The notes under the pieces are model-generated. The model saw only the letters and a list, made by a program, of their open reading frames with translations. It was not told the origin of the DNA and did not search any database. From NCBI GenBank assembly GCA_001599815.1, contig BCIA01000004.1, positions 5,792,082 to 5,856,081 on the forward strand: a DNA stretch of 64,000 nt. Direction: 5' to 3'. Every line of letters starts with the position of its first letter. Position 1 is the first letter of the stretch. Of the stretch, positions 47,511 through 58,349 are shown piece by piece. The translations under genes and the position numbers were made by a program. This DNA comes from Furcasterigmium furcatum (taxonomy: Eukaryota > Ascomycota > Sordariomycetes > Glomerellales > Plectosphaerellaceae).

Positions 47511-49058
47511 TCACGGCTCACCCTTGCGGCCGCGGCCAATTTTCTCCCTTCCATCCATCCAAGGGCGGAGGCACTCTGGGATGGTGACAGTCATTTCCTC
47601 CTCGTCCCAGCCATTCTCCAAAAGCGCCGCAAGTACCCGAGGAACAGCTAGGGCCGTGCCATTCACCGTCCAGGGAAAAACCAGATGCTCGTCGATCTTG
47701 GTCCTAGTCGCGAGCCTCCGCGTCTGGTAGTCAGAGCAGATGCTTGCAGATGTGACCTCACCCCAGCCACCTTGCTGTTGCAAACGCGAGGGAAAGAAGG
47801 CTTCGATGTCGATCTTGCGTGTCGCCGATGCACCCAGATCCGTTGTAGGCATCTCCAAGACACGGCATGTCAAGCCGAGGGATTCGAGGATCTCCGTCTG
47901 CATGTCGAGCATCTCATCGAATATGTCATTGGTTTCGTCGAGGTCAGGGGGCGTCCAGGCAAAGAGCTCGACCTTGGAAAACTCGTGGACGCGATAAAGA
48001 CCCTTGGTGCTCGCACCACGAGCACCAGCTTCGGCGCGGTAACAGCGCGAGACGGCGACGCGTTTCAGTGGAAGCTGTGCCTCATCCATCGTTGAGTTAG
48101 CTTTCATGCTCGCCAACGGAATTTCGGAAGTTCCCGCAAGGCAAAGCTCTGGCTTGCCGCGTGCGGCATCAGCATCGTCGCGGGCGATGGTGTAGATTTG
48201 CTGCTCGTCGTTCTGATCTCGGGGCTGAAAGCCGCAGGCCGTCGCCATGTGGCTATAGACCATGGACGGGGGTGCGACTTGGCGCCATCCGTGGCGGGTT
48301 GCGACGGTGAGCGCGTACTGAATAAGCGCTTGCTCAAGCTGTGCGCCCTCGTCAAGGAGATAATACCAGCCCCAGCCCGAAGTAGAGCCGGCAGCTGTAA
48401 AGTCCAGAATGCCGAGTTCTGTGCCGATGTGCACATGGGATCGCCAAATTCTATCCTCCGGAGGCGTGTCGTTCTCGATGTGATCGCCATTGATATAGCT
48501 CAAAAGTCGTGGCTCTCTGCCCACGGGAGCCTCCTTTGCAGTGAGGTTGGGAAGCAAGTAGGCCAGGCCTTGCATCTGCTCGACCAGAGAGGCTTCCTCT
48601 TCCTCTACTGCGGACAGTTGCTTCTTCAGACTTTTGGCTTCGTCCAGGGTTTGCTCACGCGTGAGGTCCTTGATGCTTCCCAGAGCATCATCGTGATGCG
48701 TTGATGCAGGGTTGGCGAGATGCTTTCTCAGCAAGTTGGATCGTTCGCGAAGCCTGCGGCTGCTCGCCTGGAGCTCCTGCCAGCGCGCGAAGTGCTGGTT
48801 GATCCGGGCAGGATATTGGCTTTGCGCGTCGTAGTTCCGGGCTCGGCAGTTCTCGGCGTAAAGCTCTGGGTTCTCCCGGATGTGTTTTATATCAATCATC
48901 GGTTTCGGTGCTCCCGACGGCCGCTTGAGGTCGGAGAAAGACCGCCATCCTGACCGGCGTAAGAGGGAAATGCCGGCCCTCGAGGAGCTACTCTGCCTCA
49001 AGAACATAGACAGGGCACTCATGCTTGGTTGAACCGGGACAATTGAGAATGGGGCCAT
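47511..49058 (-). CDS. DIA4: Seryl-tRNA synthetase, mitochondrial
   Basis: A single exon of 515 residues. A basic, Ser/Arg-rich N-terminus (FLRQSSSSRAGISLLRRSGW) suits a mitochondrial presequence. A second in-frame Met at 49022 would remove 12 residues and leave the presequence intact. The tRNA-binding coiled-coil arm covers about 55-170, with IDIKHIRENPELYAENCRAR. The class II catalytic domain follows, with motif 2 around CYRAEAGARGASTKGLYRVH and motif 3 around NGTALAVPRVLAALLEN. It charges tRNA-Ser with serine; organellar location is inferred from the N-terminus. It converges with the coiled-coil gene, and the two stop codons are about 300 bases apart. Confidence 0.92.
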   Translation of the reverse strand: MAPFSIVPVQPSMSALSMFLRQSSSSRAGISLLRRSGWRSFSDLKRPSGAPKPMIDIKHIRENPELYAENCRARNYDAQSQYPARINQHFARWQELQASSRRLRERSNLLRKHLANPASTHHDDALGSIKDLTREQTLDEAKSLKKQLSAVEEEEASLVEQMQGLAYLLPNLTAKEAPVGREPRLLSYINGDHIENDTPPEDRIWRSHVHIGTELGILDFTAAGSTSGWGWYYLLDEGAQLEQALIQYALTVATRHGWRQVAPPSMVYSHMATACGFQPRDQNDEQQIYTIARDDADAARGKPELCLAGTSEIPLASMKANSTMDEAQLPLKRVAVSRCYRAEAGARGASTKGLYRVHEFSKVELFAWTPPDLDETNDIFDEMLDMQTEILESLGLTCRVLEMPTTDLGASATRKIDIEAFFPSRLQQQGGWGEVTSASICSDYQTRRLATRTKIDEHLVFPWTVNGTALAVPRVLAALLENGWDEEEMTVTIPECLRPWMDGREKIGRGRKGEP

Positions 49059-49323
49059 GTGTGTCGACAGATGACGTTCGGACTACCGACCAGCGGGTGG
49101 CAGCTAGTGAAGAGCTTTGGTGGGGAGCTATCCTACACGGCGCCCCGTCCAATTGCATCTCCAGGATGATCCACTCTAGGTACTTGACAAACCGACTCGT
49201 TGCAATTGTAGAAGGTCCCGAATCATCATCGACAGATACCTCACTACCTAATGCAAGATGGCTGCTTCTTCAGTGACGCCGCCGTGATCTGCCAAATCCA
49301 TGTCACTCAGTTGGCTACAATTA

Positions 49324-51111
49324 TTACATATCACCCCAGGCCCCTAGTGTCCAGTTGGCAGAAGCAGAAGCACCACGCATCAGACCTGGGCCAAGACTCT
49401 GCCGTTGCTGCGCCTTCATGTCAACATCGCTTGCCCTCGACGCCCCTTGTGCACCTTGCTGCAGCCAGAGCTCCCGTTCGATGCTTGCGACAGCCATATT
49501 CCTCAATTGGACAGCCAGGCTGGCTCCAGTCCACGAGCCCAGGCTCTCGATGGCCCTGAGTCTTCCGCGAACTGATTCATCATCTTGGTCACTGCGGCGG
49601 AGCATCCGATCGATAGGATCCGTTCCCTGTGTAGCATCAGAGTCTCCCGCAGTGCTTTGCCCGCCAAGGTCATTTGAGTCCCCGCCGGCTGAGCCCGCCT
49701 GTGCGAGGTTGGTGACGCTGTTGGCAGACCGTCTCGTCTTCGCCCGAGCCCTGACCTTGTCGGCGCCCTTGCCAAGAACAGGGTCCCAGCCCCTGTGCTG
49801 CACCAGATGCATAACTTCGTCGAAAAGTCTCCGCTTCAGGCCAGGTATATTTGCGCATCCTCCTGTGAACATGATACGCGACATGCAGGATGCCCGGGCA
49901 TCAATAGGCAGTGCTAGCATATGATCGTATATGAGTTGGGGAAGAGGCACTTCTTCGTCGTCGAAGCTGGCCCTGGAGTACGGTTGAGCGATGAAAGCCT
50001 TCTCGCATGGATCTGACAGTCGTCGAAATGGAACTTCGACAATGCGCGGTGGGCCACCACATGATGACAGAGATATCTGTATCCCCGAAGAGTCATCCGC
50101 CTCCTCCTTTGGCTGAGAAGAGGACTCATCTTGCTCTTCCACGGTAGACAGACCGCACTTAGTCCCAACGACTGACGGTGTGGCCGTTTGCCGAGCCCAT
50201 GTCAGGCGACATGCGACCTCCTCGCACTCTTCAAAGCTCAACAAATAAGCAGAGAGTGATGCAGACTCGTCTTCAGCTTTTTGCAGAGACAGACAGTTGG
50301 CAAGCATGTCGTGCACCTCGCGCACCAGCATGCGCCCGCCCCGAATGCTCCTGGAGTGCCGGACTTCGCGATATTCGTAGATGCTAGAGACTACCGTCTC
50401 GGCCCAGCCAATATTAACAACCAGGCCCGATCGCACACCGGCCCCTACTGCCGCCATCACGGCGGAGGACACTAGCGATATTGTAGGTGCCTGGAATCGG
50501 TTGAATAGGGTATCGAGAACTGTCGAGAGAAGCGGGAGAGGGGCGGCTGGTGGCAGGACAAGACACATCCGGCGTGGACGAGAGTCAATGAGTAGGTGAC
50601 TAGCTTTGGTGTGAGAGGTCAACAGAAAGACAGCACGAACGCTAAGGGAGGCTTACTGGGTGAAGGCGTCGCGTAAGGCACGTTCCAGCTTATCCGAGAC
50701 GAGGCCCAAGTCTGGTGATGGTTGATCTGATCTCCATATCTCGTGGGACGAGCTCCATTCTGGGCCGGAGGGCCACCTTGGGGGGCGCCCGTCACTTTCT
50801 CGCCGTAGCCATGTTGTGAAGTCGCCTGCCCGCCTCTGTTCCTCGGTGCCTGATCGTAGGGTAGCTTTTGGGGCAGAATCTCCGGCAAAGCCCAGTCGCA
50901 AGTAACGAGAGCCGAGTTCAATGACTAACGTTTCTTCATCCGCGCGGAGTGAAGAGGGCGAGCTGAATGCCGAAGACGTGGATCCGCGAATGGGCGTATG
51001 AGGGCTGCCTGGTCCAGTTTGGCCAACAGGGGATGGTGAATGACCTGCGCCAGACCTGATGTTGGAGACAGTACGGTGTGCAAGCGTTGGACCAGTCGCA
51101 GAAGAGGCCAT
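49324..51111 (-). CDS. ro-7: Actin-related protein, dynactin Arp10/Arp11 (RO7-like)
   Basis: Two exons, 51111-50657 and 50599-49324 (57-nt intron, GTAAGC donor, CTAG acceptor), giving 576 residues. The N-terminal 55 residues are Ser/Pro-rich. The actin fold begins at ETLVIELGSRYLRLGFAGD and includes HLLIDSRPRRMCLVLP after the junction, VVNIGWAETVVSSIYEYREV and MFTGGCANIPGLKRRL near the C-terminus. These features fit the divergent Arp10/Arp11 class, RO7 in Neurospora, which caps the pointed end of the dynactin filament and helps dynein-driven nuclear and vesicle movement. The phosphate loops are degenerate compared with actin, so ATPase activity is doubtful. Other divergent Arps cannot be excluded without alignment. 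Confidence 0.78.
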
Positions 51112-51663
51112 GGCGATTCTTAAGCCTTTAGTCAGACTGCTGAATTAATGGCATGGCGCGGCTGGTTTGGGAGGTGAGTTGGTGGGAGTTGCCGCGGTGA
51201 GGTGGAAGCAGTGCCGCATGTTCACGAGTGTGGGGAGCTTTGTGCCCCCATCTGCCGGGAGTGGAGGCAACAGCTGCGACGGCGAAGCCAGCATGTGGAG
51301 TTCCATACCTACCTTCGGTAGCTAGCTGCCAGCTTCCAGGTTGTGGTTGGTATCACTTTAAGCGGGGTCCAGGGTTCGTTCTATCGGGGTACTTTTGTGC
51401 GTCGTCGCTACAGTAACCTAGTCCACATATCATCATCGCATCGACATCAGGCCGTGAGTATTGGATGTCACAGGTTCAGATACATTTCAGCACTCTTGTC
51501 CCTCATATACATCATCCCTATTTGGCTTGTCGGGGACCCATCTTACATCTGGCTCACAATCACAACAGGGATTCACCCATCATTCACGCAGCCCCTACCC
51601 AGCGACGAGCAGGCAGACGATGAGGTGAAATTCATTTTCAGAAAACACGCAGGCCAGGTCTCT
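51112..51663. promoter_or_regulatory. Divergent promoter region of the Arp gene and YEN1
   Basis: A 552-base region between two divergent start codons. It contains TACCTACC and GGTAGCTAGCTGCC words near 51306-51332. No TATA box is convincing and no gene is supported within it. Confidence 0.55.
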
Positions 51664-54246
51664 ATGGGGATCAAGGGGTACGCAAAAAAGACCTGCCTTG
51701 AACGAAATGATAGCCAGCACTGACATATCTAACAAAAGGATTTACCGCGAGCTGGGGCCGGGCCAGAGGGTATCTCTTGCGAAGCTCGCAACCGAGCACC
51801 TTGAAACTACGGGCAAGCCTCTACGCTTGGCGGTCGACATAGCCATATGGCAGTTTCAAAATCAAGCCGCCAAAGGTAATAATCAGAGGCTCCTATATCT
51901 GAATCCCAACTAACAAATCGTGCAGGCGGCTCAAATCCTGCCATCAGAACATTATTCTATCGACTGGTGCGGCTGCTAAGCCACGCGATCCAACCCATCT
52001 TCGTTTTTGATGGACCTGAAAAGCCTCGATTCAAGCGAAATAAGCGCGCCGGACGAGGCGACGGTGTCGCGAGTGCCATGGCGAAACGCCTGATCAGGCT
52101 ATTTGGTCTCCCCGTCCACCAAGCCCCCGGAGAAGCCGAGGCAGAATGTGCTCTTCTACAGCAGCAGGGCATTGTCGATGCGGTATTGAGCGAAGACGTC
52201 GATACGCTCATGTTTGGCTGCACACGAACTCTCCGCAGCTGGACTGCTGAAGGAAACCGCGGATCCAAGACACCGACTCACGTAACCATGTACGATGTCC
52301 GTGGCATTGGCGGTGCCGCTTCGCCAGGCCTTGACAGGGAAGGCATGGTTCTCGTTGCCATGATGAGTGGCGGGGACTATATTCCCGAAGGCGTACCTGG
52401 TTGCGGTGTTAAGCTTGCTTGCGAGATCGCGGGGGCAGGTTTCGGGCATTCCCTATGTCGCCTGCGATCAAATGACCACACGGAACTGGACGAATGGAGG
52501 GCATCTCTCAGGCATGAACTTGCTACCAACGAAAGCAAGTTCTTCCGCACGCGGCACAAAGCGCTCGTCATACCCAACAGCTTTCCGGATGTACAAGTGC
52601 TCCGGCATTATACCCACCCTGCAGTCTCTCCCCAGGAGACTGTAGAGAGACTGAAAGGCATTGCCATGTGGGACACTGCAGTTGATATCGTCGGGCTTCG
52701 AGAGTTTGTCAGTGACACTTTTGACTGGACTTTTCGACTCGGCGCGATCAAACTGATTCGGGTGCTATCTCCAAGCCTCCTCGCCCAGAAGATACTGCAA
52801 CGATCATTCCGGGAAGGTGATAGCCATGACCTAGTCATCATCGAAGAGGAAGAGAAAGGTCTAGTGAAGGCCATTACTGGGAGAAGGGCCCATTTCAGCG
52901 TCGACGGCATGCCAGAGCTCAGGGTCTGTCACGTACCGTCCGCACTCGTTCCGCTCGACCTCTCGACAGAGGAGGATGAAGTCATTGAGAGTGGAAGGCA
53001 AGGCCTGGCACTGAACAGCGATGACGACTTTGGCGGTGTGGCCAGTCATGTCGACGACGCCGACAGCGGGAGGCCTAAGACAGTCTTCGACCCGTCAGCG
53101 GCACAGCCTGTCTGGTTGCCTGAGTCACTGGTGAAACTAGGTGCACCTTTGACAGTACAAGACTGGGAGGAGGCTCAGCAGGCCAAATTGGTGGCCCGAA
53201 AGGAGAAGAAGCCGGCCAGTAAGAAGAAGCCCATCAACAACAGCAACACCCAGGAGGCAGGTTCCTTAGATCGGTGGCTACGCACTACTAAGGGCCTGTC
53301 CCAACACACGTCAAAGAATGATGTTCCAGGGAAGGGTATCAAGCTCCGGGTTCCAGAGCCGATTCTGCCGCCAGCAACCATACCGAAAAGCAGGCTGTCT
53401 CAACAACCCGCTCCTTTGCCCAGTCAGCGACGAGCGCTTCACACACAGACGACCGACAGCCGAAGTAAGACATCCAAGCCTTCCACCAAGGCTCCCGCTA
53501 CAGCAGCACTGCCAGAAGGCGTCAGCTCGTGGGCAAGCAATGGCTCACAGAATTCGTCTAGGGTTGGCCAGCCAAAGAGGGCCCCGGAACCAATTGTATT
53601 ATCGTCTAGTCCAGTCAACCATTGGCCATCTCCGTCCCCCTCGCCTGTGAGAGGGAAACACCATTCTACAGGCGAGTTCAACACGGGAGGAGCTTCCCAC
53701 GTCGGTTTTGCGTCCTCCGAACTGGATACACCAAGGTCTATGAGACGGGGAGATTTGTGCAAGGGGGACACTTCGTCCCCGGTGTCGCCAAGCAAACGAT
53801 ATCGGAAAGGAAAGCCGAGGCAGACATCCATCACTTCCTTCATCAGCCCCCCCGATGTCGCCCGTGTAGGCGCCAATGACCAGTTGCCTGTTGATGGCTT
53901 CTTAGCCTGTGGCAATCACGACGATATCCTCTGCGCCGGCAAATCCCCATCTGGAACCAAAGCGGAATATATCTCCAATCAGAGGGACAGTGCGTACGCA
54001 GCGGCATCGGAACAGCCTGACACGATGACATCGCGTCAACAGTCGGTTCCCGAGTGTCCGGCCACTTCTTCACGACAGACGAAAGTTTTTGTTCCGCGGC
54101 TCAGTGCTTTCGGATTCGTCAAAGAGGTAGAGATGAGCCAGGCCGAGGCCGAGAAGCTTCTCGATGAAGCCGCCCAACCTCGTGGGAAGTCAAGGAGAGC
54201 ATGGAGGCAGAGCAGGGTGGCTCTGATCGACCTGACGGATGGATGA
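51664..54246 (+). CDS. YEN1: Holliday-junction resolvase, Yen1/GEN1 (XPG/Rad2 nuclease)
   Basis: Three exons: 51664-51677, 51739-51875 and 51926-54246, giving 823 residues. The 14-base first exon encodes MGIKG, completed by splicing to IYRELGPGQRVSLAKLA, the canonical XPG N-terminus. Catalytic-type acidic sites are present: AVDIAIW, FVFDGPEKP, GEAEAECALL, SEDVDTLMF and GGDYIPEGVPG. The last is the GGDY form typical of the GEN1/Yen1 branch rather than FEN1. About residues 1-400 form the nuclease and following helical part. The C-terminal half is disordered, Ser/Pro/Lys-rich and ends in VALIDLTDG, a SUMO-interacting-motif-like sequence. The enzyme cuts Holliday junctions symmetrically in late mitosis. 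The Ser-Pro-rich tail suits cell-cycle kinase control. Confidence 0.9.
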
Positions 54247-54547
54247 CGGTCACGGAAGTGAGGCCCTCGGCCCACCACAGCGAAGATTTGAGTGCCCTTG
54301 ACCAGTGGAGCCGGGCGTTAAGGTGGCAATATTGGATGCTTGGTGACGGAAAGTTGAAGATCCTCAGTTTCAATTGATTTGCACGGAGTGTGATCAGGTT
54401 CAACCTTCCATTCACTACCGTACGGGGGTATCCAGAAGAAAAAGTGTATAAGCCAAAGTAAGAGAGACATGACGGAGAGGCCCCCACCCCCACCCAATAA
54501 GTTGCATCAGTCATTATCCGTAAGGCCCAGGGCCGCGAAAAAGGAGG

Positions 54548-56113
54548 TCATGCGAAATGCCAGGGCAGATCTCGGTCACCTACTGTTGTGCAGGTCAGGT
54601 AGCTAATACCGTCTGCAGTCCGGCTACCACCGGCCAGGTCCAACTCCAGACCACTGCCCATGAGAGGACGCACCAGCTCACGAGCCATGGCCTTCAGCTC
54701 GTCAATCCTTTTTTCGAAGCGACGTAGATTGTCCCGGCTGTAGAACTCGGGGGTCAATTTCAGGAAGCGCTTGCACTCATCATGCCCCAAATAGTGGGCA
54801 GTAGTAGAGGCACCCAGCGTGCGATACGCCCTGCCCATCGCCGCAAAAGGGGGCACAGGCGGTTGGCCATTTCGAACCTGAAGCTCGCCGTAACGGCCAT
54901 TTCGTGATGCCGGGGGCTGATAGTCTGTCGGTGGTGCGCTCGTGTTGTCTGCAAGCCATTGGCGGAAGAGACTGATGGCCAGCCAGTCCAAGTACGAGGT
55001 GGCTGGCGTGACTCGTTCGCCGCGGGACGTGGTCAAGCCGAGTCGGAAAAGGCGGCTTTCTACACGGTTGATTGTCTCTTCCAGCTCGTCGACCTTGTCC
55101 TCAATGATGTCGAGAACCACATCGGGAAGTGCAGCGCGCAGACTGCGTTCGCCAGCAGGCCACTGCCCGACGACGTGGATCAGTGCTTCCTGAAATATAA
55201 TCCTGCTGTGGGCGAGGTAGCCGATGCGGAGGTAAGATATGGGGTATTTGGCGATCTGCTTCCACAGGCGGGACTGGAATTGCAGCAGGTGATGGTCGAT
55301 CCGAGGTCCGACAACGGCCAGCGCGTCGTATTGATCAGCCAGGTTGAGGAGCGTCTTACACTGGACATAGGCATCGGCTATGTTGACACCGTCTAGGACG
55401 GGAGGGTAATTATAGAATATGCGAAAGAGATTGTCGTAGTCACGCAGCAGGTCGACGTCCGCCTGGGACAAGGAGGAGGCCGCGGTGGAGGTGGTGTTGG
55501 GGACAAGGCTGAGGTTCGCTACGGAGCGAAAGAAGCTGTGGCTCGATTGAGCAGAGGAAGAATGCGAGTGGCTCGTGGACTTCTTGCCCCGGGAGCCAGC
55601 GGCAGATGCGGTGGCGGGGTTCGCGACGGGACCGTTGGACCCAGGGCCGAAGAGGGAGGCAGGTTGTGTGTCACGCTTCTGAACGAGCATGGGGATATCG
55701 CCATCGTCCGCTCCAGAGTCGAGCTCGTAGCGCCACCGCTGACGAGATGCGACAGGGGTGCTCTGGTCGTCATCGCCTCGGGGGTGGGAGAGTTGGCTGT
55801 TGCTGCTGGCTGGCGGCTCGGGCAAGGCCTGCGCACGAGACCATTCTTGACTGGTGCTTGCCTCGAAGAAGCCGGAGCATCGGGTGAGGGTGTGTCGATG
55901 CAAGAGGTAGCGGTTTTGATGATCAGCGGCTCTTATGACAATCTCGACATCGCCCGACTGCGTGAAGAGGGGGAACTCGTTCTGCGGAACATAGGCGGCA
56001 CCCCCGGCGTGGGATCGATTGTACCGCTTCGATCGCGAGAGGGAGGGTCGGGAGACGACCGAGGAGGGGCCTCGGAGAGTGAGAGAATTCGAAGTGTCTG
56101 GCTGTGAGACCAT
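54548..56113 (-). CDS. BTB/POZ-domain protein with interrupted BTB fold
   Basis: A single exon of 521 residues. The first BTB half (about 53-92) has GDVEIVIRAADHQNRYLLHR and TLTRCSGFFEAS. The second half (about 223-265) has DLLRDYDNLFRIFYNYPP and QCKTLLNLADQYDA. Between them lie about 130 residues, mostly Ser/Pro/Gly-rich, with one strand-like stretch (RWRYELDSG) in the middle. A helical BACK-like region follows (about 270-400, FQSRLWKQIAKYPISYLRIG). BTB domains dimerise or recruit cullin-3; no substrate domain is seen, so the role is unknown. Similar fungal proteins are annotated only as BTB-domain proteins. Confidence 0.85.
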   Translation of the reverse strand: MVSQPDTSNSLTLRGPSSVVSRPSLSRSKRYNRSHAGGAAYVPQNEFPLFTQSGDVEIVIRAADHQNRYLLHRHTLTRCSGFFEASTSQEWSRAQALPEPPASSNSQLSHPRGDDDQSTPVASRQRWRYELDSGADDGDIPMLVQKRDTQPASLFGPGSNGPVANPATASAAGSRGKKSTSHSHSSSAQSSHSFFRSVANLSLVPNTTSTAASSLSQADVDLLRDYDNLFRIFYNYPPVLDGVNIADAYVQCKTLLNLADQYDALAVVGPRIDHHLLQFQSRLWKQIAKYPISYLRIGYLAHSRIIFQEALIHVVGQWPAGERSLRAALPDVVLDIIEDKVDELEETINRVESRLFRLGLTTSRGERVTPATSYLDWLAISLFRQWLADNTSAPPTDYQPPASRNGRYGELQVRNGQPPVPPFAAMGRAYRTLGASTTAHYLGHDECKRFLKLTPEFYSRDNLRRFEKRIDELKAMARELVRPLMGSGLELDLAGGSRTADGISYLTCTTVGDRDLPWHFA

Positions 56114-57362
56114 GAAGCCGGCCGGTGGTGGTCGCTTGCCGGGGAGCGATGATGATGATTCTGTGAAGAGAGTCCCAGTCGGGTGTTGTTAAGTCGGCGC
56201 ATGGACGACCGACGCTCGAGTCGCAATCGCCGGCTCGTGTGCACGGGTGCAGGTTAGCCAGCGGCCATTTCTGCGCACGAGACGCAAGCTGTGGGAGTCG
56301 TGCAAGAGCAGCGAGTGGTGGTCTATCTGGCGGCTGAGGTCGCGCGTGCGAGACGGGCTGTATGTAGGTCGGTAGGTCGATCCAAAGGCTCCAGATTGCT
56401 ATGTTGTCGCTGCTCGCATTGCCCGTTCTCCCCCGTACGTTTCGAAAAACAGTCTTGAGCTCGCAACAGTAGGCTCTCCGGGCAGAAATGACAAGACGGT
56501 TGGTCCAAGGCAAAAGCACCTCTCCGTGCTGCAGGGCTAAGGTATTAGCAGGTTTGTTGCATCCATTGGTCTGGGGCGAATGCACGCTCGGCAGAGGTAG
56601 GTCCAGCTTGCATCCTTGGGCCGTACGCCTGACCCCTCCCGTCTTGACGTCCTCTCAGGTCCACTCACGCCGAGGGCAGCTGGGGTGAAACGGGACCGTG
56701 ACGGTCAGCCGATCGTCCTGCCCACCTCGACTTCCATTGCTTCTCCGAAGCCAACTTGACCACATGATTGGCATGGGTCAACTGCCTTGGTCAACCAACC
56801 CCAGGACTTGGGGGCAATTCCCACGGAATCAAGGCACATGCTGAGCGATGGCTTGGCGGAACGATTGGATGCGCTTGAATCATCCAAACCAATCATCCTG
56901 GTCAAGTACAAATCCAAGAGGTCGGCCAACAAGATCCTCCGGTCGGCGGTCTGGGCGGCCGCCACCGACAGACACCTCGGCACAAGGAGTGACACAATTA
57001 GATATGGCCCGAAGTTTGGAATCACTCAACTTTTTCTAATCATGAGAATCACTGTCTCGTGTACCTACGCCTGGGCGCAGAGTGACTATCAAGATGTTGT
57101 GTAAGGTGCAACCCGGCAACAAAAGTATGAATACGGTGGGTGCGCTGGTCAAGGCCGTTCGTTGATGATCCAGATCCCGCCCGCAACCCAAGTCCAGAGG
57201 CCATTCCCGCCTCAACCGAAGCCCATCAGAGATAAAAAAGCATCCTGGCCCAATCGACCCCATACGCCTTGCACGAACGCCGCATCCCCATCCCTCCAGC
57301 AATTGAACGGGTTGCTGTTGTTGGGACTAAGCGAATCGCCCGGGTGAGTGTTGATGATGCTC
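56114..57362. other. Intergenic: BTB-gene upstream region
   Basis: About 1.25 kb between two minus-strand genes. Open frames are short and unlike known proteins. It probably contains the BTB-gene promoter and leader and the downstream end of the next gene. No repeats or RNA genes are seen. Confidence 0.55.
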
Positions 57363-58349
57363 TCAGCTCATCTCCATATCCATGTCAGGGTGCAAAGTCG
57401 TATGCAGAGGCTGCGCCTCAGCGGGCGTTGCGCCTGGTGTGTCGGCCGCAAAGAGTGTGTCTTGGCCATCAAATACGGGAGGGGAGGTCTTGAGGTTGCG
57501 AAAAGCCGCCTCGGCGTTGGTGCTGACAAGGCGGCCTTGCTTCAGATTCTCGGCGAAGAGGTAGAAACCCTCGGCTGCCTCCACGAGATAGGCCTGAAGG
57601 CCCCTGCTCTCCAGCCTGACGTTGACCGATGAGACCGGATAGTGGTTCTCAATGTACCGAGCCCAGCCCCGGGCAGCTGCCTGAATATGCTCATCCTCGC
57701 TAATCTTGCGCCAGCCAATGCCAAGATGGACAGTGAAGTCGTCAACGATGGGTTGACGTGAGTTGTCCGATGAAAGTGCATTCGCCGGGTGTCCCGTTGC
57801 ATTGGGCTCGGCAGGCGAGAGTTCCGAGGGCGTGGCAGCAGCATCGGCGCCTAGTGGGCGGCTGGGATCTTGATCCAGGCGTTGAGACTTGTTACTTCGG
57901 AGAAGTGGTCGTTCTTGCGCATTGATGCGCGCAGAGGCGGCTGCTGCTGCCCGGTGAACGTCATCGAGCGCGGCCTTCTCGTCAAGCCACGTTCCTGATT
58001 GACTGCTGGCGTCGGCAACGTATCCATTACTGCACTTGATGAGAACCATACCCTCGCCGTACTCCCATTCATCATCGGTTTGTTTGGGGGGCTCGACCGA
58101 CATTGGCTCAGGGGTCTCGTCGACAAGATTGGGCGCGGCCTCGTCACGCGAGCGTTTGCGTCCAGCCATTCTGAGCATGCCGGAAGGGCGAGCCAGGGCG
58201 TGCATGCCCGGTTCCGAGGAGGACTGGTTGATGGCAGGCGGGAGCTGCGAGGGCATTTGGGGCATTCCAAAGCTCGTCTGATGAACTGGTTGTGGGGGAA
58301 TGGCCATGACTGGGGAGGATGTGTAGAAGTGTCTGCCGAACGATCCCAT
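57363..58349 (-). CDS. Conserved-looking fungal protein of unknown function
   Basis: A single exon of 328 residues, not recognised as a named family. The N-terminal 60 residues are Pro/Gln/Ser-rich, then a basic cluster (GRKRSRDE, about 63-70) could be a nuclear localisation signal. A distinctive block follows (WEYGEGMVLIKCSNGYVADA). After a variable linker comes a second ordered block (about 205-290, LGIGWRKISEDEHIQAAARGW and EGFYLFAENLKQGRLVSTN). The tail is acidic and Met-rich (DMDMEMS). Coding is supported by a clean 987-base frame, protein-like composition and a good start (context ACCATGGGA). A nuclear role is inference from the basic cluster only. Confidence 0.75.
   Translation of the reverse strand: MGSFGRHFYTSSPVMAIPPQPVHQTSFGMPQMPSQLPPAINQSSSEPGMHALARPSGMLRMAGRKRSRDEAAPNLVDETPEPMSVEPPKQTDDEWEYGEGMVLIKCSNGYVADASSQSGTWLDEKAALDDVHRAAAAASARINAQERPLLRSNKSQRLDQDPSRPLGADAAATPSELSPAEPNATGHPANALSSDNSRQPIVDDFTVHLGIGWRKISEDEHIQAAARGWARYIENHYPVSSVNVRLESRGLQAYLVEAAEGFYLFAENLKQGRLVSTNAEAAFRNLKTSPPVFDGQDTLFAADTPGATPAEAQPLHTTLHPDMDMEMS

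Noticed and set aside
54380..54405. GGTTCAACC sequence resembling a tRNA B box
   Set aside because: It lacks the required trailing CC and no cloverleaf or A box could be drawn around it.
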